This document shows positions 50,543-58,995 of a stretch of DNA of 64,000 nt, piece by piece. This stretch comes from Peptoniphilus genitalis (GTDB taxonomy: Bacteria; Bacillota; Clostridia; Tissierellales; Peptoniphilaceae). The notes under the pieces were generated by a model. It was not told the origin of the DNA. It did no database searches and saw nothing but the letters and a program-made list of their open reading frames with translations. The stretch is taken from contig NZ_CP097885.1 in the NCBI RefSeq assembly GCF_023614525.1, positions 1,052,501-1,116,500 on the forward strand, given 5' to 3'. The position numbers and the translations under genes are program-made. How positions within the stretch are numbered: the stretch's first letter is position 1; each line of letters begins with the position of its first letter.

Positions 50543-51385
50543 ATGATAAAGAGATTTAAAACATTTTTTAAATATTACAGTAGGAACAAGATAGCAGTCT
50601 TTGCCCTTGGGATTTTAATTTTAATAATTCTTGCGGCAATTTTTGCTGACTTCATAGCACCCTACGACTACACAGAACAGTTCCCAAAAGACAACTTCTT
50701 GAGACCAAGCTCTGAACACTTAATGGGGACAGACAATTTTGGTCGTGATATATTTTCAAGAGTCCTAAAGGGAGGACAAATTTCTCTTAGGATTGGATTT
50801 TCTTCTGTAATTATTTCTACTTTTATTGGAGTTATAATTGGGGCCTTTGCAGGTTACTATGAAGGAGTCTTTGACGCCATAATCATGAGGGTCATGGACA
50901 CAATTTTATCTATCCCACAACTTGTTCTTGCAATTGCTCTTGCAGCAGCTCTTGGTGGTGGAATGAGGAATCTGATCTTAGCAGTTTCTCTTTCATCAAT
51001 ACCATCTTATGCAAGGATTGTCAGGAGTCAGGTTATGGCTGTGAAGAACTTGGAATATATTGAATCGGCAAGACTTGCTGGAGTTAAGACCTTTAAATTA
51101 ATTTTTGCAGAAATTCTTCCCAATTGTTTTGCACCAATAATTGTTCAAGCAACAATTGGAGTGGGAACTGCAATCCTATCAGCAGCTTCACTTTCCTTTA
51201 TAGGAATGGGAATTATGCCGCCAGAAGCAGAGTGGGGTCAAATGCTTTCTGAGGGAAGGGCTTATATAAGGAACTATCCTCACATTACCCTCTTTCCAGG
51301 TATGGCCATTGCCCTAACTATTTTAGTCTTAAATATAGTTGGCGATGCCCTAAGAGATGCCTTTGATCCAAAGTTCAGGAGGTAG
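50543..51385 (+). CDS. peptide ABC transporter permease, DppC/OppC type
   Basis: 280 aa. OppC N-terminal domain (NKIAVFALGILILIILAAIFADFIAPYD, about 15-42), then HLMGTDNFGRDIFSRVLKGGQISL, a conserved OppC segment. The coupling loop is EYIESARLAGVKTFKLIFAEILPN (about 171-194). The start is 7 bases after the DppB-like stop. Confidence 0.93.
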   Translation: MIKRFKTFFKYYSRNKIAVFALGILILIILAAIFADFIAPYDYTEQFPKDNFLRPSSEHLMGTDNFGRDIFSRVLKGGQISLRIGFSSVIISTFIGVIIGAFAGYYEGVFDAIIMRVMDTILSIPQLVLAIALAAALGGGMRNLILAVSLSSIPSYARIVRSQVMAVKNLEYIESARLAGVKTFKLIFAEILPNCFAPIIVQATIGVGTAILSAASLSFIGMGIMPPEAEWGQMLSEGRAYIRNYPHITLFPGMAIALTILVLNIVGDALRDAFDPKFRR

Positions 51386-51386
51386 T

Positions 51387-52343
51387 ATGTTATTAGAAAT
51401 AAAAGACCTTGAAGTTTTTTTTAAAAGCTCCCAAGGTATTGTCAAAGCAGTAAACAAAGCAAACATAAATACTCGTGATGGTAAGACAACTGCCATTGTA
51501 GGAGAAAGTGGTTCAGGCAAGTCCGTAACATCTCTTGCCATCATGGGTCTTCTTGACAAGTCATCTATTGAAAAAATTTCTGGAGAAATAAATTTTGAAG
51601 GCAAGAATTTACTTAAGTCTACTCCCGAAGAGCTAAGACGTATTAGGGGGAATGAAATCTCCATGATCTTCCAAGAGCCCATGACTTCACTTAACCCAGC
51701 CCTAAAGGTTGGCTACCAAATGTCAGAGGTTTTTAGGACTCACTTTAAGATGGATAAGAAGACTGCCAAAGAAAAGTCCATAGAGATGATAAAAAAAGTT
51801 GAGATCCCTAGACCAGAGGAAGTTTACAACTCATACCCCCACGAGCTTTCGGGTGGTATGAGGCAGAGGATTATGATTGCCATGGCATTATCGTCTTCTC
51901 CTAAGCTCTTAATAGCTGACGAACCGACAACAGCTCTTGACGTTACAATCCAAAAGGAAGTCCTAGAACTCATGAAGAAATTAAAGGAAGACATGAACAC
52001 TTCCATTATTTTCATAAGTCACGACTTGGGAGTTGTATCTGATATCGCAGACTATGTCAACGTAATGTACGCAGGTAAGCTTGTGGAAAGAGCCAAGGCT
52101 GAAGATATTTTCAAAAGGCCTCTTCATCCCTACACAAGGGGACTTATTAAGGCCATACCAAGTGCCCACAAGAAGAAGGATGAGCTCTACACAATAAGGG
52201 GATCAGTTCCTAATCCAATAGGGCTTCCTGACTGCTGCAACTTTTGCGACAGGTGCGATGAGAAAATGAAAATTTGTGAAGAGAAGGCCCCTGAAGAAGT
52301 TGATGTTGACGGACAAAAGGTAAGCTGCTTCTTGTACAGGTGA
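51387..52343 (+). CDS. peptide ABC transporter ATP-binding protein, DppD/OppD type
   Basis: 318 aa. Walker A GESGSGKS (about 37-44), signature HELSGGMRQRIMIAMAL (about 151-167), Walker B LLIADEPTTALDV. The C-terminal oligopeptide domain has a four-cysteine cluster, CCNFCDRCDEKMKIC, as in members that bind a [4Fe-4S] cluster, and ends SCFLYR. The ATG at 51387 has AGGAGG; a longer in-frame start inside dppC does not. Confidence 0.94.
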   Translation: MLLEIKDLEVFFKSSQGIVKAVNKANINTRDGKTTAIVGESGSGKSVTSLAIMGLLDKSSIEKISGEINFEGKNLLKSTPEELRRIRGNEISMIFQEPMTSLNPALKVGYQMSEVFRTHFKMDKKTAKEKSIEMIKKVEIPRPEEVYNSYPHELSGGMRQRIMIAMALSSSPKLLIADEPTTALDVTIQKEVLELMKKLKEDMNTSIIFISHDLGVVSDIADYVNVMYAGKLVERAKAEDIFKRPLHPYTRGLIKAIPSAHKKKDELYTIRGSVPNPIGLPDCCNFCDRCDEKMKICEEKAPEEVDVDGQKVSCFLYR

Positions 52344-52347
52344 TACT

Positions 52348-53148
52348 ATGGAAGATAAAATAATTTTACAAGTTAAGAACTTAAACAAGGAATTTAATAT
52401 TGGCAAAAAAAATACTCTAAAGGCAGTTAATGATATTTCCTTTGACCTTAGGACTTCACACACCCTTGGCGTAGTTGGAGAAAGTGGGTCTGGCAAGTCC
52501 ACTCTCGCAAGGTGCATCATGGGACTCTATCCAGATGCCACAGGTCAGATTATTTATAATGGAAAGAATATTTTAGAAGAGAACCAAAGGGAGCTAAAAA
52601 AATACAGGAAAGACGTCCAAATGATTTTTCAAGATCCCTACTCATCACTTAACCCTAGAAAAAAGTGCAAGGACATAATTGCATCAGGCATAAGAAATCT
52701 TTTGGGAGAGAGGGACAAGGACAAGATCCACAAAAAAGTTTTGGAGACAATGGAAATTTGTGGCCTATCAGAATACCACATGGAGAGATATCCTCACGAG
52801 TTTTCAGGAGGACAAAGGCAGAGAATTTCTATTGCAAGAGCCCTTGCTGTTGATCCAAAAATAATTATAGCTGACGAACCAACTTCAGCCCTTGACGTTT
52901 CTATCCAAGCACAAATAATTAACTTGCTGGAAGACCTTCAAAGAGACCTAGGACTAAGTATGATTTTCATCTCCCACGACCTCTCAGTAGTTAGGCACGT
53001 GGCAGAAGAAGTCCTCGTAATGTATCACGGCGACTGCGTGGAATACGACGAGTCAGAAGAAATTTTTGAAAATCCAAAGATGGACTACACAAAAAAACTT
53101 TTGTCATCAGTGCCAGGTAAAAAACTCGCTGCCCTTGATGAGATATAA
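52348..53148 (+). CDS. peptide ABC transporter ATP-binding protein, DppF/OppF type
   Basis: 266 aa. Walker A GESGSGKSTLARCIMGL (about 40-56), signature HEFSGGQRQRISIARAL (about 150-166), Walker B IIADEPTSALDVSIQAQ. It lacks the long Cys-containing C-terminal extension of the D subunit and is shorter than many OppF proteins. Last gene of the five-gene operon; it forms the ATPase heterodimer with the preceding protein. Confidence 0.93.
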   Translation: MEDKIILQVKNLNKEFNIGKKNTLKAVNDISFDLRTSHTLGVVGESGSGKSTLARCIMGLYPDATGQIIYNGKNILEENQRELKKYRKDVQMIFQDPYSSLNPRKKCKDIIASGIRNLLGERDKDKIHKKVLETMEICGLSEYHMERYPHEFSGGQRQRISIARALAVDPKIIIADEPTSALDVSIQAQIINLLEDLQRDLGLSMIFISHDLSVVRHVAEEVLVMYHGDCVEYDESEEIFENPKMDYTKKLLSSVPGKKLAALDEI

Positions 53149-53197
53149 GATGTGTGGAAAATTTTAAGCTTGGGTATTATAATTAAATAAATTAGAT

Positions 53198-53226
53198 AAA
53201 ACTGTAGACTTCTACAGTTTTTTATT
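53198..53226 (+). terminator. terminator of the peptide ABC operon
   Basis: 9-bp stem AAACTGTAG / CTACAGTTT with loop ACTT and a T-run, 50 bases after the last ABC gene. Confidence 0.85.
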
Positions 53227-53240
53227 TTGTAGGTGAAAAG

Positions 53241-53909
53241 ATGCAGGACTTTGACGAGAAAAAAATTTTTTATAGCCATGGAGAAAATAATTTTGATCTT
53301 CCTCTTGATATAATCCAAGATGTTTATGACAAAAGAGAAGATGAGATGCCTTTGAGTTCAAGTGAAAACATTGAGCTTACTAAGACAAAGGAAGATGAAT
53401 CTTTCGTTGATGATGTTTGCGAAACTTGTGAAACTTGCCATGAATCTTTTGAAGAAGATAAAGAAGAAGGTCAAGAAGTAAATCAAAGTGAAGAAATAGA
53501 TTTAGAAAATGATTATGACGAGGACTCCTATTATCTTGAGAGGATTGATGAAGTCCAAGAAATTTTGGAAGAAATCTGCGAGTCCATACCAGCCTATGCC
53601 TTTGACCATCTAAATGGTGGTATAATCTTATCAGAAGATAAGAAGTATCACGCCGAGGCTCGCAATGATGACCTATTAATAATGGGAGAGTACCAAAGGT
53701 CTATCCTTGGCAACATGATAAAAATTTACTACGGGTCATTTATGGAGATGTACAGATTTTCATCGAGAGATAGGCTGAAGGAAAAACTTGAAGAAGTTCT
53801 CCTCCACGAGTTCACCCACCACTTAGAATTTTTGGCAAATGAATGGGGACTTGTTATTGAAGACGAAAAGTTTTTAGAAGAATATAGAAAAGGGATAGAT
53901 AATGAATAA
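53241..53909 (+). CDS. zincin-type metallopeptidase-like protein with acidic Cys-containing N-terminus
   Basis: 222 aa. The C-terminal domain (about 100-222) has the zinc-protease motif [16 protein letters not shown] (about 193-208), i.e. HExxH plus a downstream acidic residue, like the small metallopeptidase family PF06262. The N-terminal half is unusually acidic and carries [18 protein letters not shown] (about 62-79), two closely spaced CxxC units that might bind metal. Cytosolic; no signal peptide. It overlaps the J-domain gene by 8 bases, so the two proteins are likely made together. Substrate unknown. Confidence 0.75.
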   Translation: MQDFDEKKIFYSHGENNFDLPLDIIQDVYDKREDEMPLSSSENIELTKTKEDESFVDDVCETCETCHESFEEDKEEGQEVNQSEEIDLENDYDEDSYYLERIDEVQEILEEICESIPAYAFDHLNGGIILSEDKKYHAEARNDDLLIMGEYQRSILGNMIKIYYGSFMEMYRFSSRDRLKEKLEEVLLHEFTHHLEFLANEWGLVIEDEKFLEEYRKGIDNE

Positions 53910-54753
53910 AATTTTAGGATATTTTTATAAGGGTTTGGGGAAATTTTTAGACCTCCTCTTGACCTTCTTAATTGTAATAGTAAATATTGCCGTGGATCTC
54001 TTCTCGGCAGTGAGAAGATTTTTCTTGTACATAATTTCTATGGGAGGCTGCTTAATAATATTTTTGCTTTTAAACCCCTTTGCATGGAGGGGCTTGGCGA
54101 GAAATGAATGGCTCTCAACCCTAATCGTTTTGGCAATATTTGTGCCAATACTAGGCAACGTGTCAGAGTCCTTCTTGAAGTATGCCCACTACGTTGTGAC
54201 AGAATTTTTCTACGACAGGGCAGACCACTATCTCCTTGGCAAGGAAAATGAATTTGAAAACATATCTGGCTACGGAAGAGCTTACTGGGAAAAGAAGGAA
54301 AGAGAAAGAATTAAGGCAGAAGAAGAGAAGAGAAGACAAAGAGAAGAAGAGTATAGACAAAGGTTTGAGGACTTTGGGGGCTTTACTTGGACAACTTTTG
54401 ACGACTTCTCACAATTTGAAGAATTCTTTAGGCAAGCAGGCTATGGAGGATTCTATGAAAACCAAGGTGGATCCTATGGCAACAACTATGGAGGCTCTTA
54501 TGGTGGGTCTTCATCATCTGGAGGCTACGGCTTCAAGGACCAATACGAATCTGCCTGCGACACTCTGGGAGTAAACTACACAGCAGACAAGTATGAAATC
54601 AAACTTGCCTACAGGAAGATGGCAAAAAAATATCACCCTGACCTTAATAAGGAAGAGGGAGCAAAAGAAAAATTCCAAAAGATAAATGCAGCCTACGAAT
54701 TCTTAAACGATACAAATGTGGAAATGTATAAGAAGATGACTGGGGCAAATTAA
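53902..54753 (+). CDS. membrane-anchored J-domain protein
   Basis: 283 aa. Two or three N-terminal hydrophobic helices (about 10-30, 40-60, 68-90), a charged Glu/Arg-rich helix (about 120-152), a Gly/Tyr/Ser-rich linker (about 175-212, [20 protein letters not shown]), then a C-terminal J domain (about 220-275): [32 protein letters not shown] with the essential HPD. It would recruit and stimulate DnaK at the membrane. The reversed order (J domain last, no zinc finger) marks it as a type III J protein. Coupled to the metallopeptidase-like gene. Confidence 0.88.
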   Translation: MNKILGYFYKGLGKFLDLLLTFLIVIVNIAVDLFSAVRRFFLYIISMGGCLIIFLLLNPFAWRGLARNEWLSTLIVLAIFVPILGNVSESFLKYAHYVVTEFFYDRADHYLLGKENEFENISGYGRAYWEKKERERIKAEEEKRRQREEEYRQRFEDFGGFTWTTFDDFSQFEEFFRQAGYGGFYENQGGSYGNNYGGSYGGSSSSGGYGFKDQYESACDTLGVNYTADKYEIKLAYRKMAKKYHPDLNKEEGAKEKFQKINAAYEFLNDTNVEMYKKMTGAN

Positions 54754-54783
54754 TTTTATTTGATATGAAAATTTAGACAAAAA

Positions 54784-54808
54784 GAAAGGACCGCGAGGGT
54801 CCTTTTTT
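54784..54808 (+). terminator. terminator of the metallopeptidase/J-domain operon
   Basis: 8-bp stem AAAGGACC / GGTCCTTT with loop GCGAG and a T-run. Confidence 0.9.
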
Positions 54809-54877
54809 GGTGTTTAGATTTTTAAATTTTATAACTATCTAATTTATAAGAAAAATGTTTTAACTAACTGCGAGAAA

Positions 54878-55639
54878 TTATTTTATAATTTCTTCTGCCA
54901 TCTTATAAAATTCGTTTACGTCCATATTATCTCCAGCCATTAAGGCATATTGGATTCCTTTGTAGTCAAAGATTAGGTGCTTTGAAGCATCTTCTTCTCT
55001 TTTATCTGAACCAATAGCTAGGTTAAAGAAAGGATCCTTCTTTGATCTTTCAAGTTCTTCTTTTGTCGCATCTTTTTCATCTGGTAAAACGACACTTTCC
55101 AACCTTGAATAATAAACTGGCACGCCCTTAATATCTCTCATTTCATGATAAAATTGTTCATCAACAGTTTTTGAATTGTCGGGACGTTTGTCAATTGAGA
55201 GCATTACTTTGTCGTCTGCATCATTTTTGTAGTCTATATCAATTGCCTTTCTCTTGTTTAATTTTGCGCCAGTGTCGTCAAGGTCTTCGAGGTTAACCAT
55301 TCTAATTCCATCAAATTTATAATCTCCTAAACTTTCTGGGGCATAGGCATCGAAACCAGCCTTCTTTTCTGCCTTGGCCATGTCAGTATAGTTTGTGTAG
55401 TTATAAAATGATGTTGAAGATGAAATTGTTCCTGTGATTTTTCCTGTTGCAAAGACGCCCACTGAAAGGACAAGGGCAGCAGCTGCTACTAATACAAATC
55501 TTTTTTTCATTTTAAATTCTCCTTTTTCTCCTTGCGAATTGATCTCTAAATCAATTTTATTTTTAAGATAATCAGAAGGAGAAGAATCTTCTACAGATTT
55601 ATTTAATTCATCTTTTATATACTTATCAAAATCTTTCAT
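54878..55639 (-). CDS. putative anti-sigma factor, single-pass membrane protein
   Basis: 253 aa: a cytosolic N-terminus (1-45), one helix RFVLVAAAALVLSVGVFATG (about 47-66), and an extracellular domain (about 67-253) rich in charged residues with no family I can name. The N-terminal part lacks the HxxxCxxC zinc motif of ZAS anti-sigmas. The anti-sigma role is inferred from the 4-base overlap with the ECF sigma gene and the topology. A DUF4367-like extracellular domain (GDNMDVNEFYKMAEEI at the end) is possible. Confidence 0.65.
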   Translation of the reverse strand: MKDFDKYIKDELNKSVEDSSPSDYLKNKIDLEINSQGEKGEFKMKKRFVLVAAAALVLSVGVFATGKITGTISSSTSFYNYTNYTDMAKAEKKAGFDAYAPESLGDYKFDGIRMVNLEDLDDTGAKLNKRKAIDIDYKNDADDKVMLSIDKRPDNSKTVDEQFYHEMRDIKGVPVYYSRLESVVLPDEKDATKEELERSKKDPFFNLAIGSDKREEDASKHLIFDYKGIQYALMAGDNMDVNEFYKMAEEIIK

Positions 55640-56202
55640 AATAACTCTCCTTCATATTCTTCACTTGTTTTTAAAAGTTCTTTCTTTAAATTCCTTCTGG
55701 CCCTATAAAGTCTTGACTTCACTGTACCCTGGAAGGTCTTGCAAATGCTTGCGATTTCTTCTATGGAAAAATCGTTGTAGTAATAGAGGACCAGGACTTC
55801 TCTTTCTTTTTCCTTTAAATTCATTAGGGCATCTTGGATCTCAGACCTTTCTGCAAAGTCATCTTCTCCAAGATAGGTAGGACTTTCTTCAGCCTTATCA
55901 AGGACAAATTCATCGGGCAATTCCCTCTTCCTCTTCTTGTATCTTGTGTAGGAAGTGTTCTTTAAGATTGAGAAGATCCAGGGCCTTAATTTTTCAAAAT
56001 TAGAAAGAGTTTTTACATTATTGTAAATAGAAACAAAAGTGTCTTGGAGGACATCTTCTGCGTCTTCCTTCCTGCCCAAGATTAAGAGGGCAGTCCTAAA
56101 TAAGACTAAGTAGTATTCCTGGTAAAGGAGGTCAAAGGAATCTTTGTCGCCAGTTTTTAATTTGTCAAAATCTTCTTTTGTAAATTTTATTTCACGATTC
56201 AT
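55636..56202 (-). CDS. ECF-type sigma-70 family sigma factor
   Basis: 188 aa. Region 2 (about 20-90): FDLLYQEYYLVLFRTALLILGRKEDAEDVLQDTFVSIYNNVKTL...LRPWIFSILKNTSYTRYKKRKREL. Region 4 (about 120-178): ALMNLKEKEREVLVLYYYNDFSIEEIASICKTFQGTVKSRLYRARRNLKKEL. No region 3, as in ECF factors. Start MNREIKF at 56202 with GGAGGA 6 bases upstream. Paired with the downstream membrane protein; probably responds to envelope stress. Confidence 0.93.
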   Translation of the reverse strand: MNREIKFTKEDFDKLKTGDKDSFDLLYQEYYLVLFRTALLILGRKEDAEDVLQDTFVSIYNNVKTLSNFEKLRPWIFSILKNTSYTRYKKRKRELPDEFVLDKAEESPTYLGEDDFAERSEIQDALMNLKEKEREVLVLYYYNDFSIEEIASICKTFQGTVKSRLYRARRNLKKELLKTSEEYEGELL

Positions 56203-56280
56203 TTTATCCTCCTCTCTTAGATGCATCTACTTATATGACTATTTAGGACACAAAAAGGTTCATTTAATTTGAAATTTATA

Positions 56281-56311
56281 TAAAAAAATCTCCACGCCTC
56301 GGTGGAGATTC
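56281..56311 (-). terminator. terminator of the zinc-ribbon/TPR/SH3 gene
   Basis: 8-bp stem AATCTCCA / TGGAGATT; minus-strand tail TTTTTT. Confidence 0.85.
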
Positions 56312-57868
56312 TTAGTTTAAAGTTTTATTTGAGATCCAGCCCTTCATAGTGTCTTGTGAAATTGCATTTTTAACTTCAACATGGCACCAGATCCTTTGAC
56401 CTTGTTCGATTTTTGTTTCAAGGACATAAAGTTCAGTTCCCTTTTCAAGGATTTTAACAAGGCCTGAGTCAACACTTGGCTCGGCTCTCAGGTTGGCCTT
56501 TTCAGTTACAACAGTCCTGTAAGTGTGAAGGAGGTCAGAGGCTTTTTTAGCAGTTTCTGCTGCATCCTTATCACTTTCTTCTTTTTCGAAGTTTTCTTTT
56601 TGGTTTTCGTCTCCTTGCAAACTGTTGGCGCTTTCAATTTCTCTTTTTAACCTTGCCGCCTTAGCTGAATCGGGCACAACATTTAAATAGGAATTCAAAA
56701 GTAAAAGTGCATCAGTCCTATTAGTTGCATAGGATGATTTAACTTCATTTAAGATTATATTTTCTATGGAAAGAAGCTTGTCTTGTGCCGACTTATAATT
56801 TTTCTCGTCCTCTTGGATTACCTTTTTATAATTGTAGGCAGCGTCGATGTAGTCGCCTTCTTCAAAATAACTGGAAGCCCTTTGGAAGGACTCATCTGAT
56901 GCTACAAGCTTTTTAAGTTTTTCCATTTCATTTAAGATTTCTGGACTTGTCTTGTCCTTTGTCGCAGAATTATACATTTCAAGAGCCTGATGGTAGTTGC
57001 CACTTAGGGCAAGACCTCTGGCATCTTCAATCTTGCTTGCGTTTCTTTCTTTCTTCACTATGTTCAAGGCAAAGATTGAGACAATAGACAAGAAGATGAG
57101 GAAGACAAGGGTAAAAAATATTTTTTTCCAAGGGATAGACCTTGGTTTTTTTGGTGCTTCTTCATTGGTCCTGTCAAACTTTAGACTCTCTGTAGTTGGA
57201 GCAATCTTGGAAAGATTGGTTTGAGTCAAGTGGGTCTCAAGAGTTTTTAAATTTATCCCATCAGTTGTCCTTGTGTTTTCTATAACATTTAAAATTTTAG
57301 AATTTATCAAGGCCTCTGTGAGGTTATTTAAGACGAAGCTCTTGTTTCTACCGCAAAACTCACACTCGCTAGTCTCATTTTCATTTATAAAGCCGCAGGC
57401 ACAACGCCAAAAATCCATTTGGTTTTCGCCGTAGGTTTTGATTCCATCGCCAAGAGTTTCCTTTATTTGGGCCCTCTTCTTTTCGGGAATAACAGGGAGA
57501 TTAATTTCAAATTCTTTGTCCCCACAAGTAATATTTTTTCCGTCAGCAGTGTATTTTGAAATGTAAATATCAATGGCCCTTGCCTCGTGAAACCTCTCAT
57601 CCAAGATAAAGGGATCTAAGAAGTAACGAGTGAAGGGTGCAATATTAACGGCCTGCTGAAAATAAAATTCACGACCATTAAAGAGGTATGACCTTTCAAT
57701 GGACTTGAACTTAACAGCAAATTCAATGTTAGTGACAAAAGAGTCTTGGGCATTTAACACGTCAATTGCTAGGGCGAAGTCACCAGATGTTAGCTCTGCA
57801 TTTGCTATTTGAATTTTTTCACTTGTATTAAAGCTAAGCTTTGTGGGTAGGGTTCTAAAAAAACTCAT
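56312..57868 (-). CDS. membrane protein with zinc ribbon, TPR-like helices and SH3b domain
   Basis: 518 aa from the ATG at 57868 (AAAGGAG upstream). Order: a beta-rich N-terminal domain (about 1-150), a RanBP2-like zinc finger DFWRCACGFINENETSECEFCGR (about 153-175; C-x-C...C-x2-C), a linker, one membrane helix IFFTLVFLIFLSIVSIFALNIV (about 250-271), TPR-like repeats (about 280-420), and a C-terminal SH3b domain (about 445-518) with KANLRAEPSVDSGLVKILEKGTELYVL. The SH3b domain outside the membrane probably binds cell wall. No function is established. It lies next to the ECF sigma gene and may be a target. Confidence 0.75.
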   Translation of the reverse strand: MSFFRTLPTKLSFNTSEKIQIANAELTSGDFALAIDVLNAQDSFVTNIEFAVKFKSIERSYLFNGREFYFQQAVNIAPFTRYFLDPFILDERFHEARAIDIYISKYTADGKNITCGDKEFEINLPVIPEKKRAQIKETLGDGIKTYGENQMDFWRCACGFINENETSECEFCGRNKSFVLNNLTEALINSKILNVIENTRTTDGINLKTLETHLTQTNLSKIAPTTESLKFDRTNEEAPKKPRSIPWKKIFFTLVFLIFLSIVSIFALNIVKKERNASKIEDARGLALSGNYHQALEMYNSATKDKTSPEILNEMEKLKKLVASDESFQRASSYFEEGDYIDAAYNYKKVIQEDEKNYKSAQDKLLSIENIILNEVKSSYATNRTDALLLLNSYLNVVPDSAKAARLKREIESANSLQGDENQKENFEKEESDKDAAETAKKASDLLHTYRTVVTEKANLRAEPSVDSGLVKILEKGTELYVLETKIEQGQRIWCHVEVKNAISQDTMKGWISNKTLN

Positions 57869-58021
57869 AAAGACTCCTTTCAATTTATCAAATAAATTAT
57901 ATTATATTTAAAAAACTTTTACAATAAGCCGCCTATTTACTAAAATTCTCCCATGTCCTATAATTTAATTAGAATACGAATTAACATAATAAAGAGAATT
58001 TTTATATAAATGGAGGTAAAA

Positions 58022-58960
58022 ATGAAAGTTTTAATGGGTCAGGGCTTAGCGAGAAAATACGGAGAGAGAATAGAAAAACTAGGCTACCAAGTTATAGGCT
58101 ACGATGAAAAAAATCCCAACGAAAAGTCTGACTACGGCGAAGATATTTTAATTGGCGCCATAGACTTGAAAAAGATAAACTACAAGGACCACAAAAATTT
58201 AAAATATATATTTTTAACCTCAGTTGGCATAGACTTCCTTGACCTAGACTACATCAAGAAAAAAGAAATAACCCTGTCCAACAACAACGGAGCCTACGAC
58301 GACCCCATAGCAGAGTGGATAGTCTACGGACTCCTACAAATAAATAAAGACGACAGAAGAAACATAGAAAATCAAAAAGAAAAACTTTGGAAGAAGAGGT
58401 CCTTCGCCTACAACCTCTATGGAAAGAAAGCCCTCTTTATGGGGACAGGAACCATAGCAGTAGCAGGAGCAAAAAGACTCAAGGGCTTCGAAATGGAATT
58501 AAACGGATTCAAAACAAGTGGCAGGAAGGTTGAACCCTTTGACAACGTCTATTCACTAGAAGAACTTGACAGGATTTTGCCAGAGATGGACTACCTAATC
58601 ATGTGTCTTCCTGAAACAGAAAAAACCCACCACATTCTAAATGCAGATAGATTTAAAAGATTAAAAGATGGAATGGTAGTAGTAAACATTTCAAGAGGAT
58701 CAACAATAGATGAGGCAGCCCTAGTTGATGCAATAAAATCAGGTAAGGTAAGAGGGGCAGCCCTAGACGTCTTCGAAGAAGAACCCCTAAGCAAAGACTC
58801 AGAACTTTGGGAGTTAGAAAATGTCTACCTCTATCCACACATATCCTTCGCCTGCGAAGACTTGGGAGCAAGACAATTTGCCACAGCCTACCAAAACCTC
58901 AAAGCCTTGAAGAATGCCGGCGACTTTAAAAATATAGTAGACTTCGACAAGGGTTACTAA
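58022..58960 (+). CDS. D-isomer-specific 2-hydroxyacid dehydrogenase
   Basis: 312 aa from the ATG at 58022 (TGGAGG 5 bases upstream). The NAD-binding Rossmann segment is LFMGTGTIAVAGAKRLKGF (about 139-157). Family motifs: NISRGSTIDEAALVDAIKSGKVRGAALDVFEEEPL with the catalytic Arg nearby, and the His in YPHISFA (about 276). It is closer to the loosely defined phosphoglycerate/hydroxyacid dehydrogenase group than to D-lactate dehydrogenase. Reduces a 2-oxo acid or oxidises a D-2-hydroxy acid; substrate unknown. It ends 35 bases before cas3. Confidence 0.87.
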   Translation: MKVLMGQGLARKYGERIEKLGYQVIGYDEKNPNEKSDYGEDILIGAIDLKKINYKDHKNLKYIFLTSVGIDFLDLDYIKKKEITLSNNNGAYDDPIAEWIVYGLLQINKDDRRNIENQKEKLWKKRSFAYNLYGKKALFMGTGTIAVAGAKRLKGFEMELNGFKTSGRKVEPFDNVYSLEELDRILPEMDYLIMCLPETEKTHHILNADRFKRLKDGMVVVNISRGSTIDEAALVDAIKSGKVRGAALDVFEEEPLSKDSELWELENVYLYPHISFACEDLGARQFATAYQNLKALKNAGDFKNIVDFDKGY

Positions 58961-58995
58961 AAATTGTTTTAAATTAAAAATTTTTGAGGTGGTTT

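Noticed and set aside
58961-58995. A second target of the mini-crRNA upstream of cas3
   Set aside because: No TTC plus seed match was found in the short gap before cas3.
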